From the NCBI RefSeq assembly GCF_001598435.1, contig NZ_BCYY01000004.1, positions 62,001 to 126,000 on the forward strand: DNA of 64,000 bases, read 5' to 3'. A model generated the notes under the pieces. The model ran no database searches. It was not told the DNA's origin and saw only the letters and a list, made by a program, of their open reading frames with translations. This document shows, in pieces, positions 18,465 through 27,551 of this stretch. The translations under genes and the position numbers were made by a program. This stretch comes from Sphingomonas pituitosa NBRC 102491. GTDB taxonomy: Bacteria > Pseudomonadota > Alphaproteobacteria > Sphingomonadales > Sphingomonadaceae. Position 1 is the stretch's first letter; every line of letters starts with the position of its first letter.

Positions 18465-19793
18465 TTACAAAATCGGAACGCCGAGGCGCAGGACTGCCAG
18501 CATGGACGTCACGCGCAAGAACAGCAACGGCCCCAGGATCGCAATCGCCGCACCCAATGCCCCATAGGGCGGAATGAACAGCAGCGCGAGTACGGTGCCG
18601 ATTACCGCCGAGATCGTCGTCAGCACGACGGTCAGGCGCTCGCGGCTGGCCATCGTCAGCACGCTTCCGCTGGACGCGAACACAAGGCTGAACACCTGCC
18701 CCAGCACCATGATCTGCATCGCCGTGGCACCGGCGGTGAACTGGGCGCCGAACACGCGCATGATCCACACCGGTGCAACCAGCACGGCAATGGCCAGCGG
18801 CATCGAGGCGAGCAGCAGGCCCAGGATCGTCAAGCGGAGGATCCGGCCGATCCGCTGGAGGTCGCCCGCTTGATAGGCAACGGCGAAGACCGGCTGCAGG
18901 ATCGTCTCCGACGTCGCGGAAAAAAGCTTCAAGATGGCGGCAACCTGATAGCCGACGCGGAACAGGCCGGCCTCTGCCGGTCCGTGCGTCGCCGCGAGCA
19001 GGATCGTCGCGAACCAGTCGGTGAACAGGTTGTTGGCGTTGGCTACCAGGATAAAGAAACCGGGCCGAAGCAGCGATTCGTTCAGCGGCTCGCGCGGCTG
19101 CCACGATCGCACCGCTCGGCGGTAGAGATAGGTCGCTACCACCGCGGTGACGATCCACCCGAGGAGGTAGAGCTGTGAGGGGAACACGGCGCTGACCGGC
19201 AACCCAAGCAGCAGCACGACGGCGAGCACCAGGCTGCCGATCGAGGTCGTCAGCGGGCCGTCGATGAACTGCGACAGGCCGATCCACCGCACGCCGCGCA
19301 GAACGGTCGAGACCAGCCGGCAATAGACCATGATCGGAATGACCAGCGACAACACCATCAGGCTCTTCGCTATCGCCGGGCTGCCGATCACATCCACGGC
19401 GATCTGCCAGTGGAAAATCACGATGATCGTCGTCAGCGCGAAGCCGGCGGCGGTGCCCATCTGGATCGCGTGCCGCGCCGCAGCGCGCGCGCTGCCGGTC
19501 CGCTCCATCGAGAGGTGGACCGATACCGAGCGGACGAGAATGGCGTCCAGCCCGAGCAACGACAGGATGACGCACATCTGCACGGTGGTCAGCGAGGTGC
19601 CGAACGTGCCGACACCCGCCGCGCCGGCCGTGCGGGCCAGGAGCCAGGTGAACAGAAAGCTGGTGGCGGCTCCGAGGCCCTTGACCCCGAAGCCGACCAC
19701 CATCTGGCCGCGCACGCCGCGCAGATGAGCGTTTTTAACCTTCAAGATGAGCGCCCCAGGAAACTGCCCCGCGCTTACAGCAAGCCTCGGCAC
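18465..19793 (-). CDS. spsS: Wzx-type flippase (polysaccharide translocase)
   Basis: About 442 residues with 12-14 predicted membrane helices of the MATE/Wzx oligosaccharide flippase type. N-terminal helix 1 reads MVVGFGVKGLGAATSFLFT. It should move undecaprenyl-linked repeat units to the periplasmic face for SpsG. The start is uncertain: GTG at 19793 gives the longest form, while TTG at 19745, with GGGGCG ahead, removes 16 residues of no obvious value. It ends 10 bases before the spsG start codon and lies 27 bases after the spsR stop, so R-S-G probably form one transcript. Confidence 0.85.
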   Translation of the reverse strand: MPRLAVSAGQFPGALILKVKNAHLRGVRGQMVVGFGVKGLGAATSFLFTWLLARTAGAAGVGTFGTSLTTVQMCVILSLLGLDAILVRSVSVHLSMERTGSARAAARHAIQMGTAAGFALTTIIVIFHWQIAVDVIGSPAIAKSLMVLSLVIPIMVYCRLVSTVLRGVRWIGLSQFIDGPLTTSIGSLVLAVVLLLGLPVSAVFPSQLYLLGWIVTAVVATYLYRRAVRSWQPREPLNESLLRPGFFILVANANNLFTDWFATILLAATHGPAEAGLFRVGYQVAAILKLFSATSETILQPVFAVAYQAGDLQRIGRILRLTILGLLLASMPLAIAVLVAPVWIMRVFGAQFTAGATAMQIMVLGQVFSLVFASSGSVLTMASRERLTVVLTTISAVIGTVLALLFIPPYGALGAAIAILGPLLFLRVTSMLAVLRLGVPIL

Positions 19794-19820
19794 GCGGCAA
19801 CCCGCCAGGGGCGACCCGGC

Positions 19821-21827
19821 TCAGACGTGGTACAGGTTGAGCGCCGCGAAGCGCGAAGCGGTGAGCGACGAGAAGGACATCGTGCCCGCCGACTGCGTCC
19901 CTGCTGCGCTGGCGCCGGCAAGCGCCGCTGCCAGCGGCGACTGCGACGCCGCCGTGGTGCCGAACGCGCCGGCGAGGCTCAGCGTCGCCGGCGAGGACAT
20001 TGCACCGCTCCAGGCGGTGCTGCCCGCCAGCGTCGCCGCGCTTTCGGCCACGCCCTTCGCCACCATCACCTTCAGCGTGTCGGCCGCCTTGGCCGGGCTG
20101 GTCACGACGCTGCTGGTGTTCAGCGCAAGGATCTGCGCCGCGCTGTAGGCGGTATCGCGAATTTCGATGTCGCCCACGGCGCCGCTGAACGCCGCGCTGA
20201 AGGGAGCGCCGACATAGAGTCCCCAAAACTCCTGCTTGCGCGTGCTGCCCGACATCGTCGCCGTTCCGCGCGACACGCCGTCCACATACAGCGTCGCCGA
20301 ACGGCGGGTGCTGTCATAGCTGAGCGCAATCTTGTGGGTGGCGGTGTCGGTGAGCTTCGCGCCGCGGGTGACCAGCGACGACGTGACGCCCGCATCGTTG
20401 GTCATCGTGAACACCAGTTCTCCATCGGCGCGGAGGCTGATGTCCCAGCTCTTGTAGATGCCCATGATCTGGCCTGCCGGCGCCGTCACGCCCGAGCGCT
20501 TCATGTCGAAGTTCAGCGTGAAGGCCGACAGGCTGTAGAGCTGCCGCGAGGTACCACGCCCCAGCTCCACGCCGGAGCCGGTCTTCACGTTCAGCATGTC
20601 GTTGCTGATCATGCCGGCGGTAAGCGCCTTGACAGGATCGTCCGTGCTCCAGCCCGACGTGTCGATCATGCCGCCCGCGCTGCTGAAGTTGAGGTCAAGC
20701 AGCAGCTTGGGCGCGGAGGGCAGCGCCAGGGCCGCCGCACGCTGCGCGGCAACGTCCTTCGCCATCGCGGAGCCCGCCACCGGCGCATAGCCGATACCAT
20801 CCAACATCAGGCCATATACCGTCGCCTTGGCGCCCTTCCCAAGGTCGGCGATGGTGCGCGTCATCACTGGATCGGAAGCCAGCTGGATGTTGTTGCTGGA
20901 CGTGATCTGATTGGTACCGGCGAGAACGATCTCATCGGTCACGTTGTTGGTCACCGTACCTGTCACCTTCTCCAGGCGGATCCAGGTAGATTTTTCGTCC
21001 GGCATTGAGAGGATAGTGTTGGATTTTACAGTCACGTTCTGGGCGTTCAGCACCGAAATGCCGTGATACATGCCACTGAGATACACCAGGTTATTCTCGA
21101 TCGTAACATTGTTGTAAGGAAGGTTGCCGTTCTCCTCACCCATGAAAATACCCTGCGTACCAAGGCCGTCACCCTGCAGAATGACATTGTTTTTGATCGT
21201 GACGTTCGAGCTGCCGGACGACATGCTCTGGGTGTAGAACTGGATCGCGTCGGGATGCTCACCACCGATCGGATAGAGTCCGTTGAAGGTGTTGCCGTCG
21301 ATCACCAGGTTCTTCATCTCGGCGAAGTTCGTATGGTCCATGCGATTGTCATGGAAATTGTTGCCCTGCACTAGCATCCCGTCGACGCCGCGGACGATAA
21401 TGCCCTTCACGAAATGGTCGACGCTAGAATTGATCAGCTTGTTGTTGGTGCCGCCCCGGATGATGAGGCCGACGCCCTTGGACTCACTCGGATCACCCGT
21501 GCCGCCGCTGAAGCGCAGGCCATCGATCGTAATATTGCTCGACCCCATGACGCGATTCGCCGTATCGCCGTCATTCGCAAGCTTCGTCGGAGTAACAACG
21601 TTCAGGCCCTTCAACGTGATGTTACTTGAGTTCGTCAGCCAGACCGTGCCGACAGTAGCCGGCTTGGTCGAGTCCTGCGACTTCACCGTAATCCCACTGG
21701 TCGGATTGATGTTCGACATCGTAATCGACGTGTAGGTACCGGATGCGAGAAGGATCGTATCACCACCTCTGGCAGACTTGATCGCAGCGTCCAGTTCAGT
21801 CTGATTCTTAACGACGATATCCGGCAT
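19821..21827 (-). CDS. spsR: Beta-helix/LamG surface protein SpsR, probable polysaccharide lyase or binder
   Basis: 668 residues. Residues about 1-340 form a right-handed parallel beta-helix with many N-N or N-x-I turns (ITIDGLRF, VTIKNNVIL, VTIENNLVY), like chondroitinase-B-type lyases. Residues about 375-580 look like a LamG/concanavalin fold (ISLRADGELVFTM, KIALSYD, ATLYVDGVSRG). The last 90 residues are Ala/Ser/Thr rich and end LNLYHV. There is no Sec signal peptide, although both domains are of extracellular type; this suggests export by the AtrB/AtrD type I system in the same locus. The 5' half is richer in A and T than the 3' half. Lyase activity is inferred from fold and from the reputation of the sps/dps homologue, not from visible catalytic residues. 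Confidence 0.8.
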   Translation of the reverse strand: MPDIVVKNQTELDAAIKSARGGDTILLASGTYTSITMSNINPTSGITVKSQDSTKPATVGTVWLTNSSNITLKGLNVVTPTKLANDGDTANRVMGSSNITIDGLRFSGGTGDPSESKGVGLIIRGGTNNKLINSSVDHFVKGIIVRGVDGMLVQGNNFHDNRMDHTNFAEMKNLVIDGNTFNGLYPIGGEHPDAIQFYTQSMSSGSSNVTIKNNVILQGDGLGTQGIFMGEENGNLPYNNVTIENNLVYLSGMYHGISVLNAQNVTVKSNTILSMPDEKSTWIRLEKVTGTVTNNVTDEIVLAGTNQITSSNNIQLASDPVMTRTIADLGKGAKATVYGLMLDGIGYAPVAGSAMAKDVAAQRAAALALPSAPKLLLDLNFSSAGGMIDTSGWSTDDPVKALTAGMISNDMLNVKTGSGVELGRGTSRQLYSLSAFTLNFDMKRSGVTAPAGQIMGIYKSWDISLRADGELVFTMTNDAGVTSSLVTRGAKLTDTATHKIALSYDSTRRSATLYVDGVSRGTATMSGSTRKQEFWGLYVGAPFSAAFSGAVGDIEIRDTAYSAAQILALNTSSVVTSPAKAADTLKVMVAKGVAESAATLAGSTAWSGAMSSPATLSLAGAFGTTAASQSPLAAALAGASAAGTQSAGTMSFSSLTASRFAALNLYHV

Positions 21828-22055
21828 GTTGAATTACCCTATACAGTACTGGTCGACCCCAAATCGACGCGCGATTCCCTCCCTCTAAAAGTGCCACGCG
21901 GCCATGAAATAAGTCGTCAAATTCCTTGGTATAAAAGTACTTAATGAGGGACGTTGCAGAACTGCCCGCGGTCCGAGCGGCCAAGCGGCGGACGCCCTGC
22001 GCAGCGCCCCGCAGGCGGGTCGACGCTGCGGCGCTTTCCCGGTAAAGCAACGTGC
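21828..22055. promoter_or_regulatory. Divergent spsR / spsQ intergenic region
   Basis: 228 bases separate the start of spsR (leftward) from that of spsQ (rightward), so promoters for both must lie here. The segment 21830-21960 is clearly richer in A and T than its surroundings. TATA-like stretches occur at about 21840 (minus strand TATAGGGT) and 21932 (TATAAAAGTACTTAATG). I could not pair them with convincing -35 boxes. Confidence 0.4.
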
Positions 22056-23012
22056 ATGAGCACCGAAGCAGCAACGCCGCACGTATCCGTCTTGGTGGTC
22101 GCCTATCACTCGACCGACTTCATCCGGCAGTGCGTGGCCGGGATTGCGGCCGCGGCGGTGACGACGCCGCACGAGATCCTGATGATCGACAATGGCGGCG
22201 GCGATACCGAGGCACTGGTGCACGCCGAACTGCCCCAGGTCCGCATCGTGCCCTCGGAGGGCAATATCGGCTTCGGCGCCGGCAACAACCGCTGCGCCGC
22301 GCACGCTCGCGCGCCCCTGCTCCTGCTGGTCAACCCCGACGCGGTGCCGCAGCCCGCCGCGATCGATCGGCTGGTCGCCTTCGCCCAGGCGACCCCCGAT
22401 GCCGCCGCCTGGGGCGGACGCTCCTACGACCCGGCCGGCAATCTCGACGCCGCCAATTTCCTTGCGCTGCCCACGCCCGGCGATTTCGTGCTGTCGGTGG
22501 TTTCCGCCGGCAGGCTGCGCCGCGGCGGCCTGCCCGCGGACGCGACCGCGCACGGCCCGGTCGACGTGCTCAACGGCGGCTTCATGATGGTCCGCGCCGA
22601 CGTCTGGCGCGAGATCGGCGGCTTCGACGAGAGCTTCTTCCTGTATTCGGAGGAAGTCGACCTGTTCAAGCGCATCCGCGACAAGGGCTATACCGTGCTG
22701 GTCGATCCCGCCGTCAAGGTGATGCACGACGCCGGCAGCGGCCATTCGCTCTCCCCCGGGCGGATCATGTTCATGACGATCGGCCGCATGCACTATGCCC
22801 GCAAGCATTACGGCCCGACGGGCGCGATCGTCGCGGGCTGGGGAATCTGGCTCGCCGCGCTCAAATATGCCGTGCTCGGCAAGCTGCTCGCCGGCGTGAT
22901 GCCGGGCAAGCGCGAGCGCTTCACGACCGTCAGCCGCGCCTGGACGCCGATCGTCCGCGAGCGGCAGCGCTGGTGGCACGGGTATCGCACCGGGAACGAA
23001 GGCCGCAGCTGA
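22056..23012 (+). CDS. spsQ: GT2 glycosyltransferase, predicted sphingan rhamnosyltransferase (IV)
   Basis: About 318 residues, family 2 glycosyltransferase with the WbbL/rhamnosyltransferase look: VSVLVVAYHSTDFI at the start, GNIGFGAGNN, LLVNPDAV as the DxD-like site, and GGFDESFFLYSEEVDLFKR as the acceptor-side motif. In the sphingan scheme the enzyme in this position adds L-rhamnose as the fourth backbone sugar from dTDP-L-rhamnose made by RmlACBD. The start is ATG 22056 with only a weak GGTAAAG site ahead. C-terminal amphipathic or hydrophobic segments (AGWGIWLAALKYAVLG) suggest membrane association. Donor identity is by locus position. Confidence 0.85.
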   Translation: MSTEAATPHVSVLVVAYHSTDFIRQCVAGIAAAAVTTPHEILMIDNGGGDTEALVHAELPQVRIVPSEGNIGFGAGNNRCAAHARAPLLLLVNPDAVPQPAAIDRLVAFAQATPDAAAWGGRSYDPAGNLDAANFLALPTPGDFVLSVVSAGRLRRGGLPADATAHGPVDVLNGGFMMVRADVWREIGGFDESFFLYSEEVDLFKRIRDKGYTVLVDPAVKVMHDAGSGHSLSPGRIMFMTIGRMHYARKHYGPTGAIVAGWGIWLAALKYAVLGKLLAGVMPGKRERFTTVSRAWTPIVRERQRWWHGYRTGNEGRS

Positions 23013-23068
23013 CGCGCCGCTCCAGGCGGAGCGGGGTGGCGCCCGCAGGCCCCACCCCTTCCGTTTGA

Positions 23069-23971
23069 CTACTGCGTGGCGTTGCCGGCCGGCGCGGCCG
23101 GGCTGGCCGCCGGCGGGGTGGCGCCGCCCTGCAACTGCGGCGGCGCGCCATAGCCCGGCTGATACTTCACCGTCGCCCGCGCCTTCTTCAGCCGCTCGTT
23201 GAGCTGGGCGTCGGCTGCCTTGCTGAAGCGCTCGTTGCGCAGCGCGTTCGCCGCGAGTTCGCGCGCCTGGTCGGCGGGGACCGGCTGCACCGTCGTCGCG
23301 GTGATCACGTTTGCGGTCAGGCCCTGCTGGGTCGGCAGGATGAACATCTCCGCCGCCGGCAGCGCCGCGATCTTGCCCGCGATCTCCGGCGGCATCGCGG
23401 CCGTGTCGATCTGGGTCGGCGCGCGACGGAACTGCACCCCGTCGGCAGTCAGCTTGGCGGCAAGCTGGTCCAGCGTCTTCAGCGGCGCGAACTGCTTGAA
23501 CTTGTCGGCCGAGCTGGGCGGCGGGAAGACGATCTGCTCGACGCTGTAGACCTTGCGCTGGGCGAACCGGTCGGGATGCGCCGCCTGGTACTGCGCGATC
23601 TCGGCGTCGGTCGGCTGGGTGAGGCCGCCGGCGATCTTGTCGCGCAGCATCGTGGTGAGGATCAGTTCGTCGGCACGACGCTCCTGGATCAGGAAGGCCG
23701 GCGTCTTGTCCAGCTTCTGCTCGCGGGCGATCTTCGCAAGAATCTTCCGCTCGATGATGCGCTGCAGCGCGAGCTGCTCGGCCAGCTTGCGATCGGTGCC
23801 CTGCGGGACGGCCGATGCCTGCACTTCGGCGTTCAGCTCGAAAATGGTGATCTCCTCGCCGTCGACGCTGGCGACGACCTGCCCCTTGTCGAGCGCGCCA
23901 CCCTTGCCGCCGCATCCGGATACGGCCAGCGCGGCCGAAGCCACCGCCGTCACCAGGAACCATTTCTTCAT
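23069..23971 (-). CDS. spsI: EpsD-like peptidyl-prolyl isomerase lipoprotein (SpsI)
   Basis: About 300 residues. The N-terminus MKKWFLVTAVASAALAVSGC is a lipoprotein signal with its lipobox cysteine at residue 20. The remainder has the SurA/PrsA architecture: an N-terminal helical chaperone part with VASVDGEEITIFELNAEV, and a C-terminal parvulin-like part. It matches the EpsD-type isomerases of exosortase-linked EPS loci. It probably helps fold the outer-membrane barrel or export proteins of the sphingan system in the periplasm. The ATG at 23971 is preceded by GGGGAGG. The tail is rich in Ala, Pro and Gly. It is transcribed opposite to spsQ and spsK. Confidence 0.82.
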   Translation of the reverse strand: MKKWFLVTAVASAALAVSGCGGKGGALDKGQVVASVDGEEITIFELNAEVQASAVPQGTDRKLAEQLALQRIIERKILAKIAREQKLDKTPAFLIQERRADELILTTMLRDKIAGGLTQPTDAEIAQYQAAHPDRFAQRKVYSVEQIVFPPPSSADKFKQFAPLKTLDQLAAKLTADGVQFRRAPTQIDTAAMPPEIAGKIAALPAAEMFILPTQQGLTANVITATTVQPVPADQARELAANALRNERFSKAADAQLNERLKKARATVKYQPGYGAPPQLQGGATPPAASPAAPAGNATQ

Positions 23972-24107
23972 GAAAACCTCCCCGTCGCCGCGGAATTGCG
24001 CGCGACACAAACTTCTACTTGAACCTATTCGGGCGGGCGGGCATCCGCAATAGTGTTGGCAGTGCAGCATCGCTCCCGCCGGGAGACAGATGGTGCGAGG
24101 GGGACAC

Positions 24108-25154
24108 ATGGCAGACTCAACCGCGACGGAACAAAATGCGACGAAGCCGCTGAAGATGTGCCTGGCCGCCTCGGGCGGCGGCCATCTCCGCCAGATCCTC
24201 GACCTGGAATCGGTGTGGAAGGAACATGACTATTTCTTCGTAACCGAAGATACCGCGCTGGGCCGCAGCCTGGCGGAGAAGCATCCGGTCGAGCTGGTCG
24301 AGCATTACGCGCTCGGCCAGGCCAAGCTCGGCCACCCGATGCACATGCTGGGCGGCGCGTGGCGCAACTTCCGGCAGAGCTTGGCGATCGTGCGCCGGCA
24401 CAAGCCGGATGTGGTGATCTCCACCGGCGCCGGCGCGGTGTTCTTCACCGCGCTGCTCGCGAAGCTCGCAGGTGCAAAATTCGTCCATATCGAGAGCTTC
24501 GCGCGCTTTCACCACCCCTCCGCCTTCGGCAAGATGGCGAAGGGGGTCGCGACCGTCACCTTCGTCCAGTCCGCCGCGCTCAAGCAGACCTGGCCCGATG
24601 CCGAGCTGTTCGATCCGTTCCGGATGCTCGACACGCCGCGCCCGCCCAAGCAGGCGCTGACCTTCGCGACGGTGGGCGCCACCCTGCCCTTCCCGCGGCT
24701 GGTGCAGGCGGTGCTCGACCTCAAGCGCGCCGGCGGCCTGCCGGGCAGGCTGGTGCTGCAATATGGCGACCAGGACCTCGCGGACCCCGGTATCCCGGAC
24801 GTCGAGATTCGTCGCACCATCCCGTTCGACGACCTGCAGCTGCTGCTGCGCGATGCGGACATGGTGATCTGTCACGGCGGTACCGGATCGCTGGTCACGG
24901 CGCTGCGCGCCGGCTGCCGCGTCGTGGCCTTCCCGCGCCGCTTCGACCTTAGCGAACATTATGACGATCACCAGGAAGAGATCGCACAGACCTTTGCCGA
25001 TCGCGGCCTGCTCCAGGCGGTGCGCGACGAAAAGAAGCTCGGCGAGGCGGTGGCCGCCGCCAAGGCAGCCGAGCCCAAGCTCGCGACCACCGACCAGACA
25101 GCGCTCGCCAACCGGCTGCGCCAGCTGCTGGCAAGCTGGGGGCCCAAGCGATGA
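24108..25154 (+). CDS. spsK: Glucuronosyltransferase (II) of sphingan backbone
   Basis: About 348 residues with two GT-B halves corresponding to the separate PssD/PssE (Alg14/Alg13-like) proteins fused in one chain. The first half has CLAASGGGHLRQILDLE and VVISTGAGAVFFTALLAKL. The second has TFATVGATLPFPRLV and the donor motif DMVICHGGTGSLVTAL. It should transfer GlcA from UDP-GlcA to the lipid-linked glucose laid down by SpsB. I prefer ATG 24108 because GAGGGGG lies four bases upstream; ATG 24090 is a possible earlier start. Its stop overlaps the spsL ATG. Confidence 0.88.
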   Translation: MADSTATEQNATKPLKMCLAASGGGHLRQILDLESVWKEHDYFFVTEDTALGRSLAEKHPVELVEHYALGQAKLGHPMHMLGGAWRNFRQSLAIVRRHKPDVVISTGAGAVFFTALLAKLAGAKFVHIESFARFHHPSAFGKMAKGVATVTFVQSAALKQTWPDAELFDPFRMLDTPRPPKQALTFATVGATLPFPRLVQAVLDLKRAGGLPGRLVLQYGDQDLADPGIPDVEIRRTIPFDDLQLLLRDADMVICHGGTGSLVTALRAGCRVVAFPRRFDLSEHYDDHQEEIAQTFADRGLLQAVRDEKKLGEAVAAAKAAEPKLATTDQTALANRLRQLLASWGPKR

Positions 25155-26017
25155 ACGCCCCGCGGATCAGCGTCATCCTTCCCCATTACAACGATCTGCA
25201 GGGACTCGCCCTCTGCCTCGATTCGATCGACCGGCAGACGATCGATCGCGGCGCCTATGAGATCATCGTCGGCGACAATGCGTCCCCCTGTGGCCTGGCA
25301 GCCGTGGAAGCCGTCGTCGGCGGACGCGCACGGGTGGTCACGATCACCGAAAAGGGGGCCGGGCCCGCCCGCAACGGCGCCGCCGCGGAAGCGCGAGGCG
25401 AGGTCCTCGCGTTCATCGACAGCGACTGTGTGGCCGAGCCGGGCTGGCTGGCCGCGGGCGCGGCGATGGTGCAGCCCGGCACGTTCATCGGCGGCCACAT
25501 GTTCGTGCTGCAGCCCGAGGGCAAGCTCACCGGCAGCGCCGCGGTCGAACTGGCGCTCGCCTTCGACAATGAGAGCTATGTCCGCAATTCGCAGTTCACG
25601 GTAACCGCCAACCTGTTCGTGATGCGCGCGGATTTCGAACGGATCGGCGGCTTTCGCACCGGCGTGTCGGAAGACATCGAATGGTGCAACCGCGCCGTCC
25701 GGCTGGGCATGAAGATCGATTATTGCGGCGCCGCCTCGGTCGGCCACCCGCCGCGGCCGGACTGGGGGGCGCTCCTCAAGAAGACCCGCCGGATCCAGCG
25801 CGAGCTGTTCCTGCTCAGCCTGGAGCAGCCGCGCGGCCGCCTGCGCTGGGTCGCACGCTCGGCGATGCAGCCGGTATTCATTCCCGCGGATTACGCGCGG
25901 ATCCTGCGGACGCCGGGCACCCGGGGCGCGCGCGGCCGGGCGATGGGCGCGCTGATCGCGCTGCGCCTGTGGCGCGGCGGCGCAGGGTTGCTGCAGGCGG
26001 TGGGCGTGCCGATCTGA
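25151..26017 (+). CDS. spsL: GT2 glucosyltransferase (III) of sphingan backbone
   Basis: 288 residues, family 2 glycosyltransferase. It shows ISVILPHYNDLQGLALCLDS, the acceptor/ribose region ITEKGAGPARNGAA, the DxD site AFIDSDCV and an EDIEWCNRA motif for the base region. By position in the sps/gel order it adds the second glucose after GlcA. Its ATG overlaps the spsK stop (ATGA), so the two transferases are co-translated. The C-terminus holds a basic stretch likely to face the membrane. The exact donor is inferred from locus order. Confidence 0.86.
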   Translation: MNAPRISVILPHYNDLQGLALCLDSIDRQTIDRGAYEIIVGDNASPCGLAAVEAVVGGRARVVTITEKGAGPARNGAAAEARGEVLAFIDSDCVAEPGWLAAGAAMVQPGTFIGGHMFVLQPEGKLTGSAAVELALAFDNESYVRNSQFTVTANLFVMRADFERIGGFRTGVSEDIEWCNRAVRLGMKIDYCGAASVGHPPRPDWGALLKKTRRIQRELFLLSLEQPRGRLRWVARSAMQPVFIPADYARILRTPGTRGARGRAMGALIALRLWRGGAGLLQAVGVPI

Positions 26018-26064
26018 AACCGCTGCGGCGAGGGAGCAGCCAGCCCCCTCGCCCACGGCCAGGA

Positions 26065-27456
26065 TCAGACCGTGGCCAGCACGTCTTCCAGCGTGCCGCT
26101 GTCGAGCCGCAGGCGGCCGACCATCAGCCACAGATAGATCGGCAGCGTGTCGTCGGTGAAGCGGAAGCGGCGCTCGCCGTCCTGGATTTCCGTCTCCAGG
26201 CCAAGCTGCGTCGTCATGCCGGCGAGTTCCTGCTCGACCTGCTGCGCGGTCACCGTTGCGGCGGGCAGAAGGTCCACCACCGTGCGACCGCCGAACCAGC
26301 CGTCGATCGAGCGCGAGGCCTCGCCCAGCGCGGCGAGCAGCGGATCGTAGCGGCCGCCGACGAACTTGCGCATCTCCAGCACGGTGCGGGGCGCCATTCG
26401 CCCTTCCATTTCGACGATGGCCGAATCCAGCGCGCGGCGCAGATGGCCCTGGTCGACGGTCAGCCGTCCCTGGTCGAGCGCCTCGATCGCGGCGTGATGA
26501 CACAGCAGCCGCGCGAAATAGGGTGAGCCCAGTGCGAGCAGGTGGATGATTCTGGTCAGGTTCGGATCAAATCGCACGCCGGAAGCGCTTTCGCCCAGCG
26601 CGATCATCTCCTGGACCTCGCTCTCCTCCAGCCGCGGCATCGGCAAGCCGATGACGTTGCGGCGGATCGACGGCACATAGCCGATCAGTTCCTGGAGGTT
26701 CGAGGCGACCCCGGCAATCACCAGCTGGACCCGCGCCGAGCGGTCCGACAGGTTCTTGATCAGTTCGGCGACCTGCCGGCGGAAGCCGGTGTCTTCGACG
26801 CGGTCATATTCGTCGAGAACGATCAGCACGCGCGTGCCGGTGATGTCCGCGCACAGGTCGGCGAGTTCGCCCGCACCGAAGGAACCGGCGGGCAAGCGAT
26901 CGGCAAGGCTGCCGCCGCTCTCCGCCTCACCGGCGTTCGGCGCCACGTCGCGGTGGAACAGCAACGGCACGTCCTGCAGCACGGCGCGGAAGAGATCCGC
27001 GAAGTTGGCGTTGGAGCCGCAGGTCGCATAGCTGACGATGTAGCTGCTCTCGCGCGCCACGTCGGCCAGCACGTGCAGCAGCGACGTCTTGCCGATACCG
27101 CGCTCGCCGTAGAGCACCACATGGCTGCGCTGGCTCTCGATCGACGAGATCAGCCGCGCCAGCACGCCCAGCCGGCCCGCGAAGCTCGCGCGATCGGAAA
27201 CGGGCTGGGTGGGCGTGAAATAGGTCGCCAGCGCGAAGCGGGCGCGGGTAATCTCCCGGCGTTCCTCGCGGCGCCGATCCAGCGGCCGGTCCAGCGCGGA
27301 GGCGCGGAAGGTGGGGAAGTCGGGCCGCAGGCGACTGGCGCCATGCGCGTCCCGATGCGGCACCACGGTCGCGGCGATCGGGAAATAACCGTCATCCTCA
27401 GGCAGGTCGCGGCGCCCGAAAGGCCACAAGAACTTCAGCGCGGAACCTAAAGCCAC
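26065..27456 (-). CDS. spsJ: AAA+ ATPase SpsJ of the sphingan locus
   Basis: 463 residues. A P-loop GERGIGKTSLLHVL (about 117-130) and Walker B VLIVLDEYDRVED (about 203-215) mark an AAA+/ExeA-like ATPase. The N-terminal 70 residues are basic and poorly conserved looking. The C-terminal 170 residues are helical and resemble winged-helix or sensor regions. There is no membrane helix apart from a short hydrophobic patch at the start (ALKFLWPFG). In XrtA-type EPS loci an ExeA-like ATPase gene also occurs, so SpsJ may be the functional counterpart here. Its target in assembly is unknown. Probably co-transcribed with the small membrane-protein gene upstream. Confidence 0.75.
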   Translation of the reverse strand: MALGSALKFLWPFGRRDLPEDDGYFPIAATVVPHRDAHGASRLRPDFPTFRASALDRPLDRRREERREITRARFALATYFTPTQPVSDRASFAGRLGVLARLISSIESQRSHVVLYGERGIGKTSLLHVLADVARESSYIVSYATCGSNANFADLFRAVLQDVPLLFHRDVAPNAGEAESGGSLADRLPAGSFGAGELADLCADITGTRVLIVLDEYDRVEDTGFRRQVAELIKNLSDRSARVQLVIAGVASNLQELIGYVPSIRRNVIGLPMPRLEESEVQEMIALGESASGVRFDPNLTRIIHLLALGSPYFARLLCHHAAIEALDQGRLTVDQGHLRRALDSAIVEMEGRMAPRTVLEMRKFVGGRYDPLLAALGEASRSIDGWFGGRTVVDLLPAATVTAQQVEQELAGMTTQLGLETEIQDGERRFRFTDDTLPIYLWLMVGRLRLDSGTLEDVLATV

Positions 27457-27551
27457 TCGATCACCTCATAATAAACCGACCGTCGGAAAACCGCGGCCAC
27501 CCCCTGGCTTGCGCCTTCGGGCATCCTCTCGCGAATCAGCGCAGCCTGAAT

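Noticed and set aside
24090..24107. Earlier ATG for spsK
   Set aside because: Possible (GGGAG upstream), but the ATG at 24108 has a stronger and well-spaced site. Kept only as an alternative.
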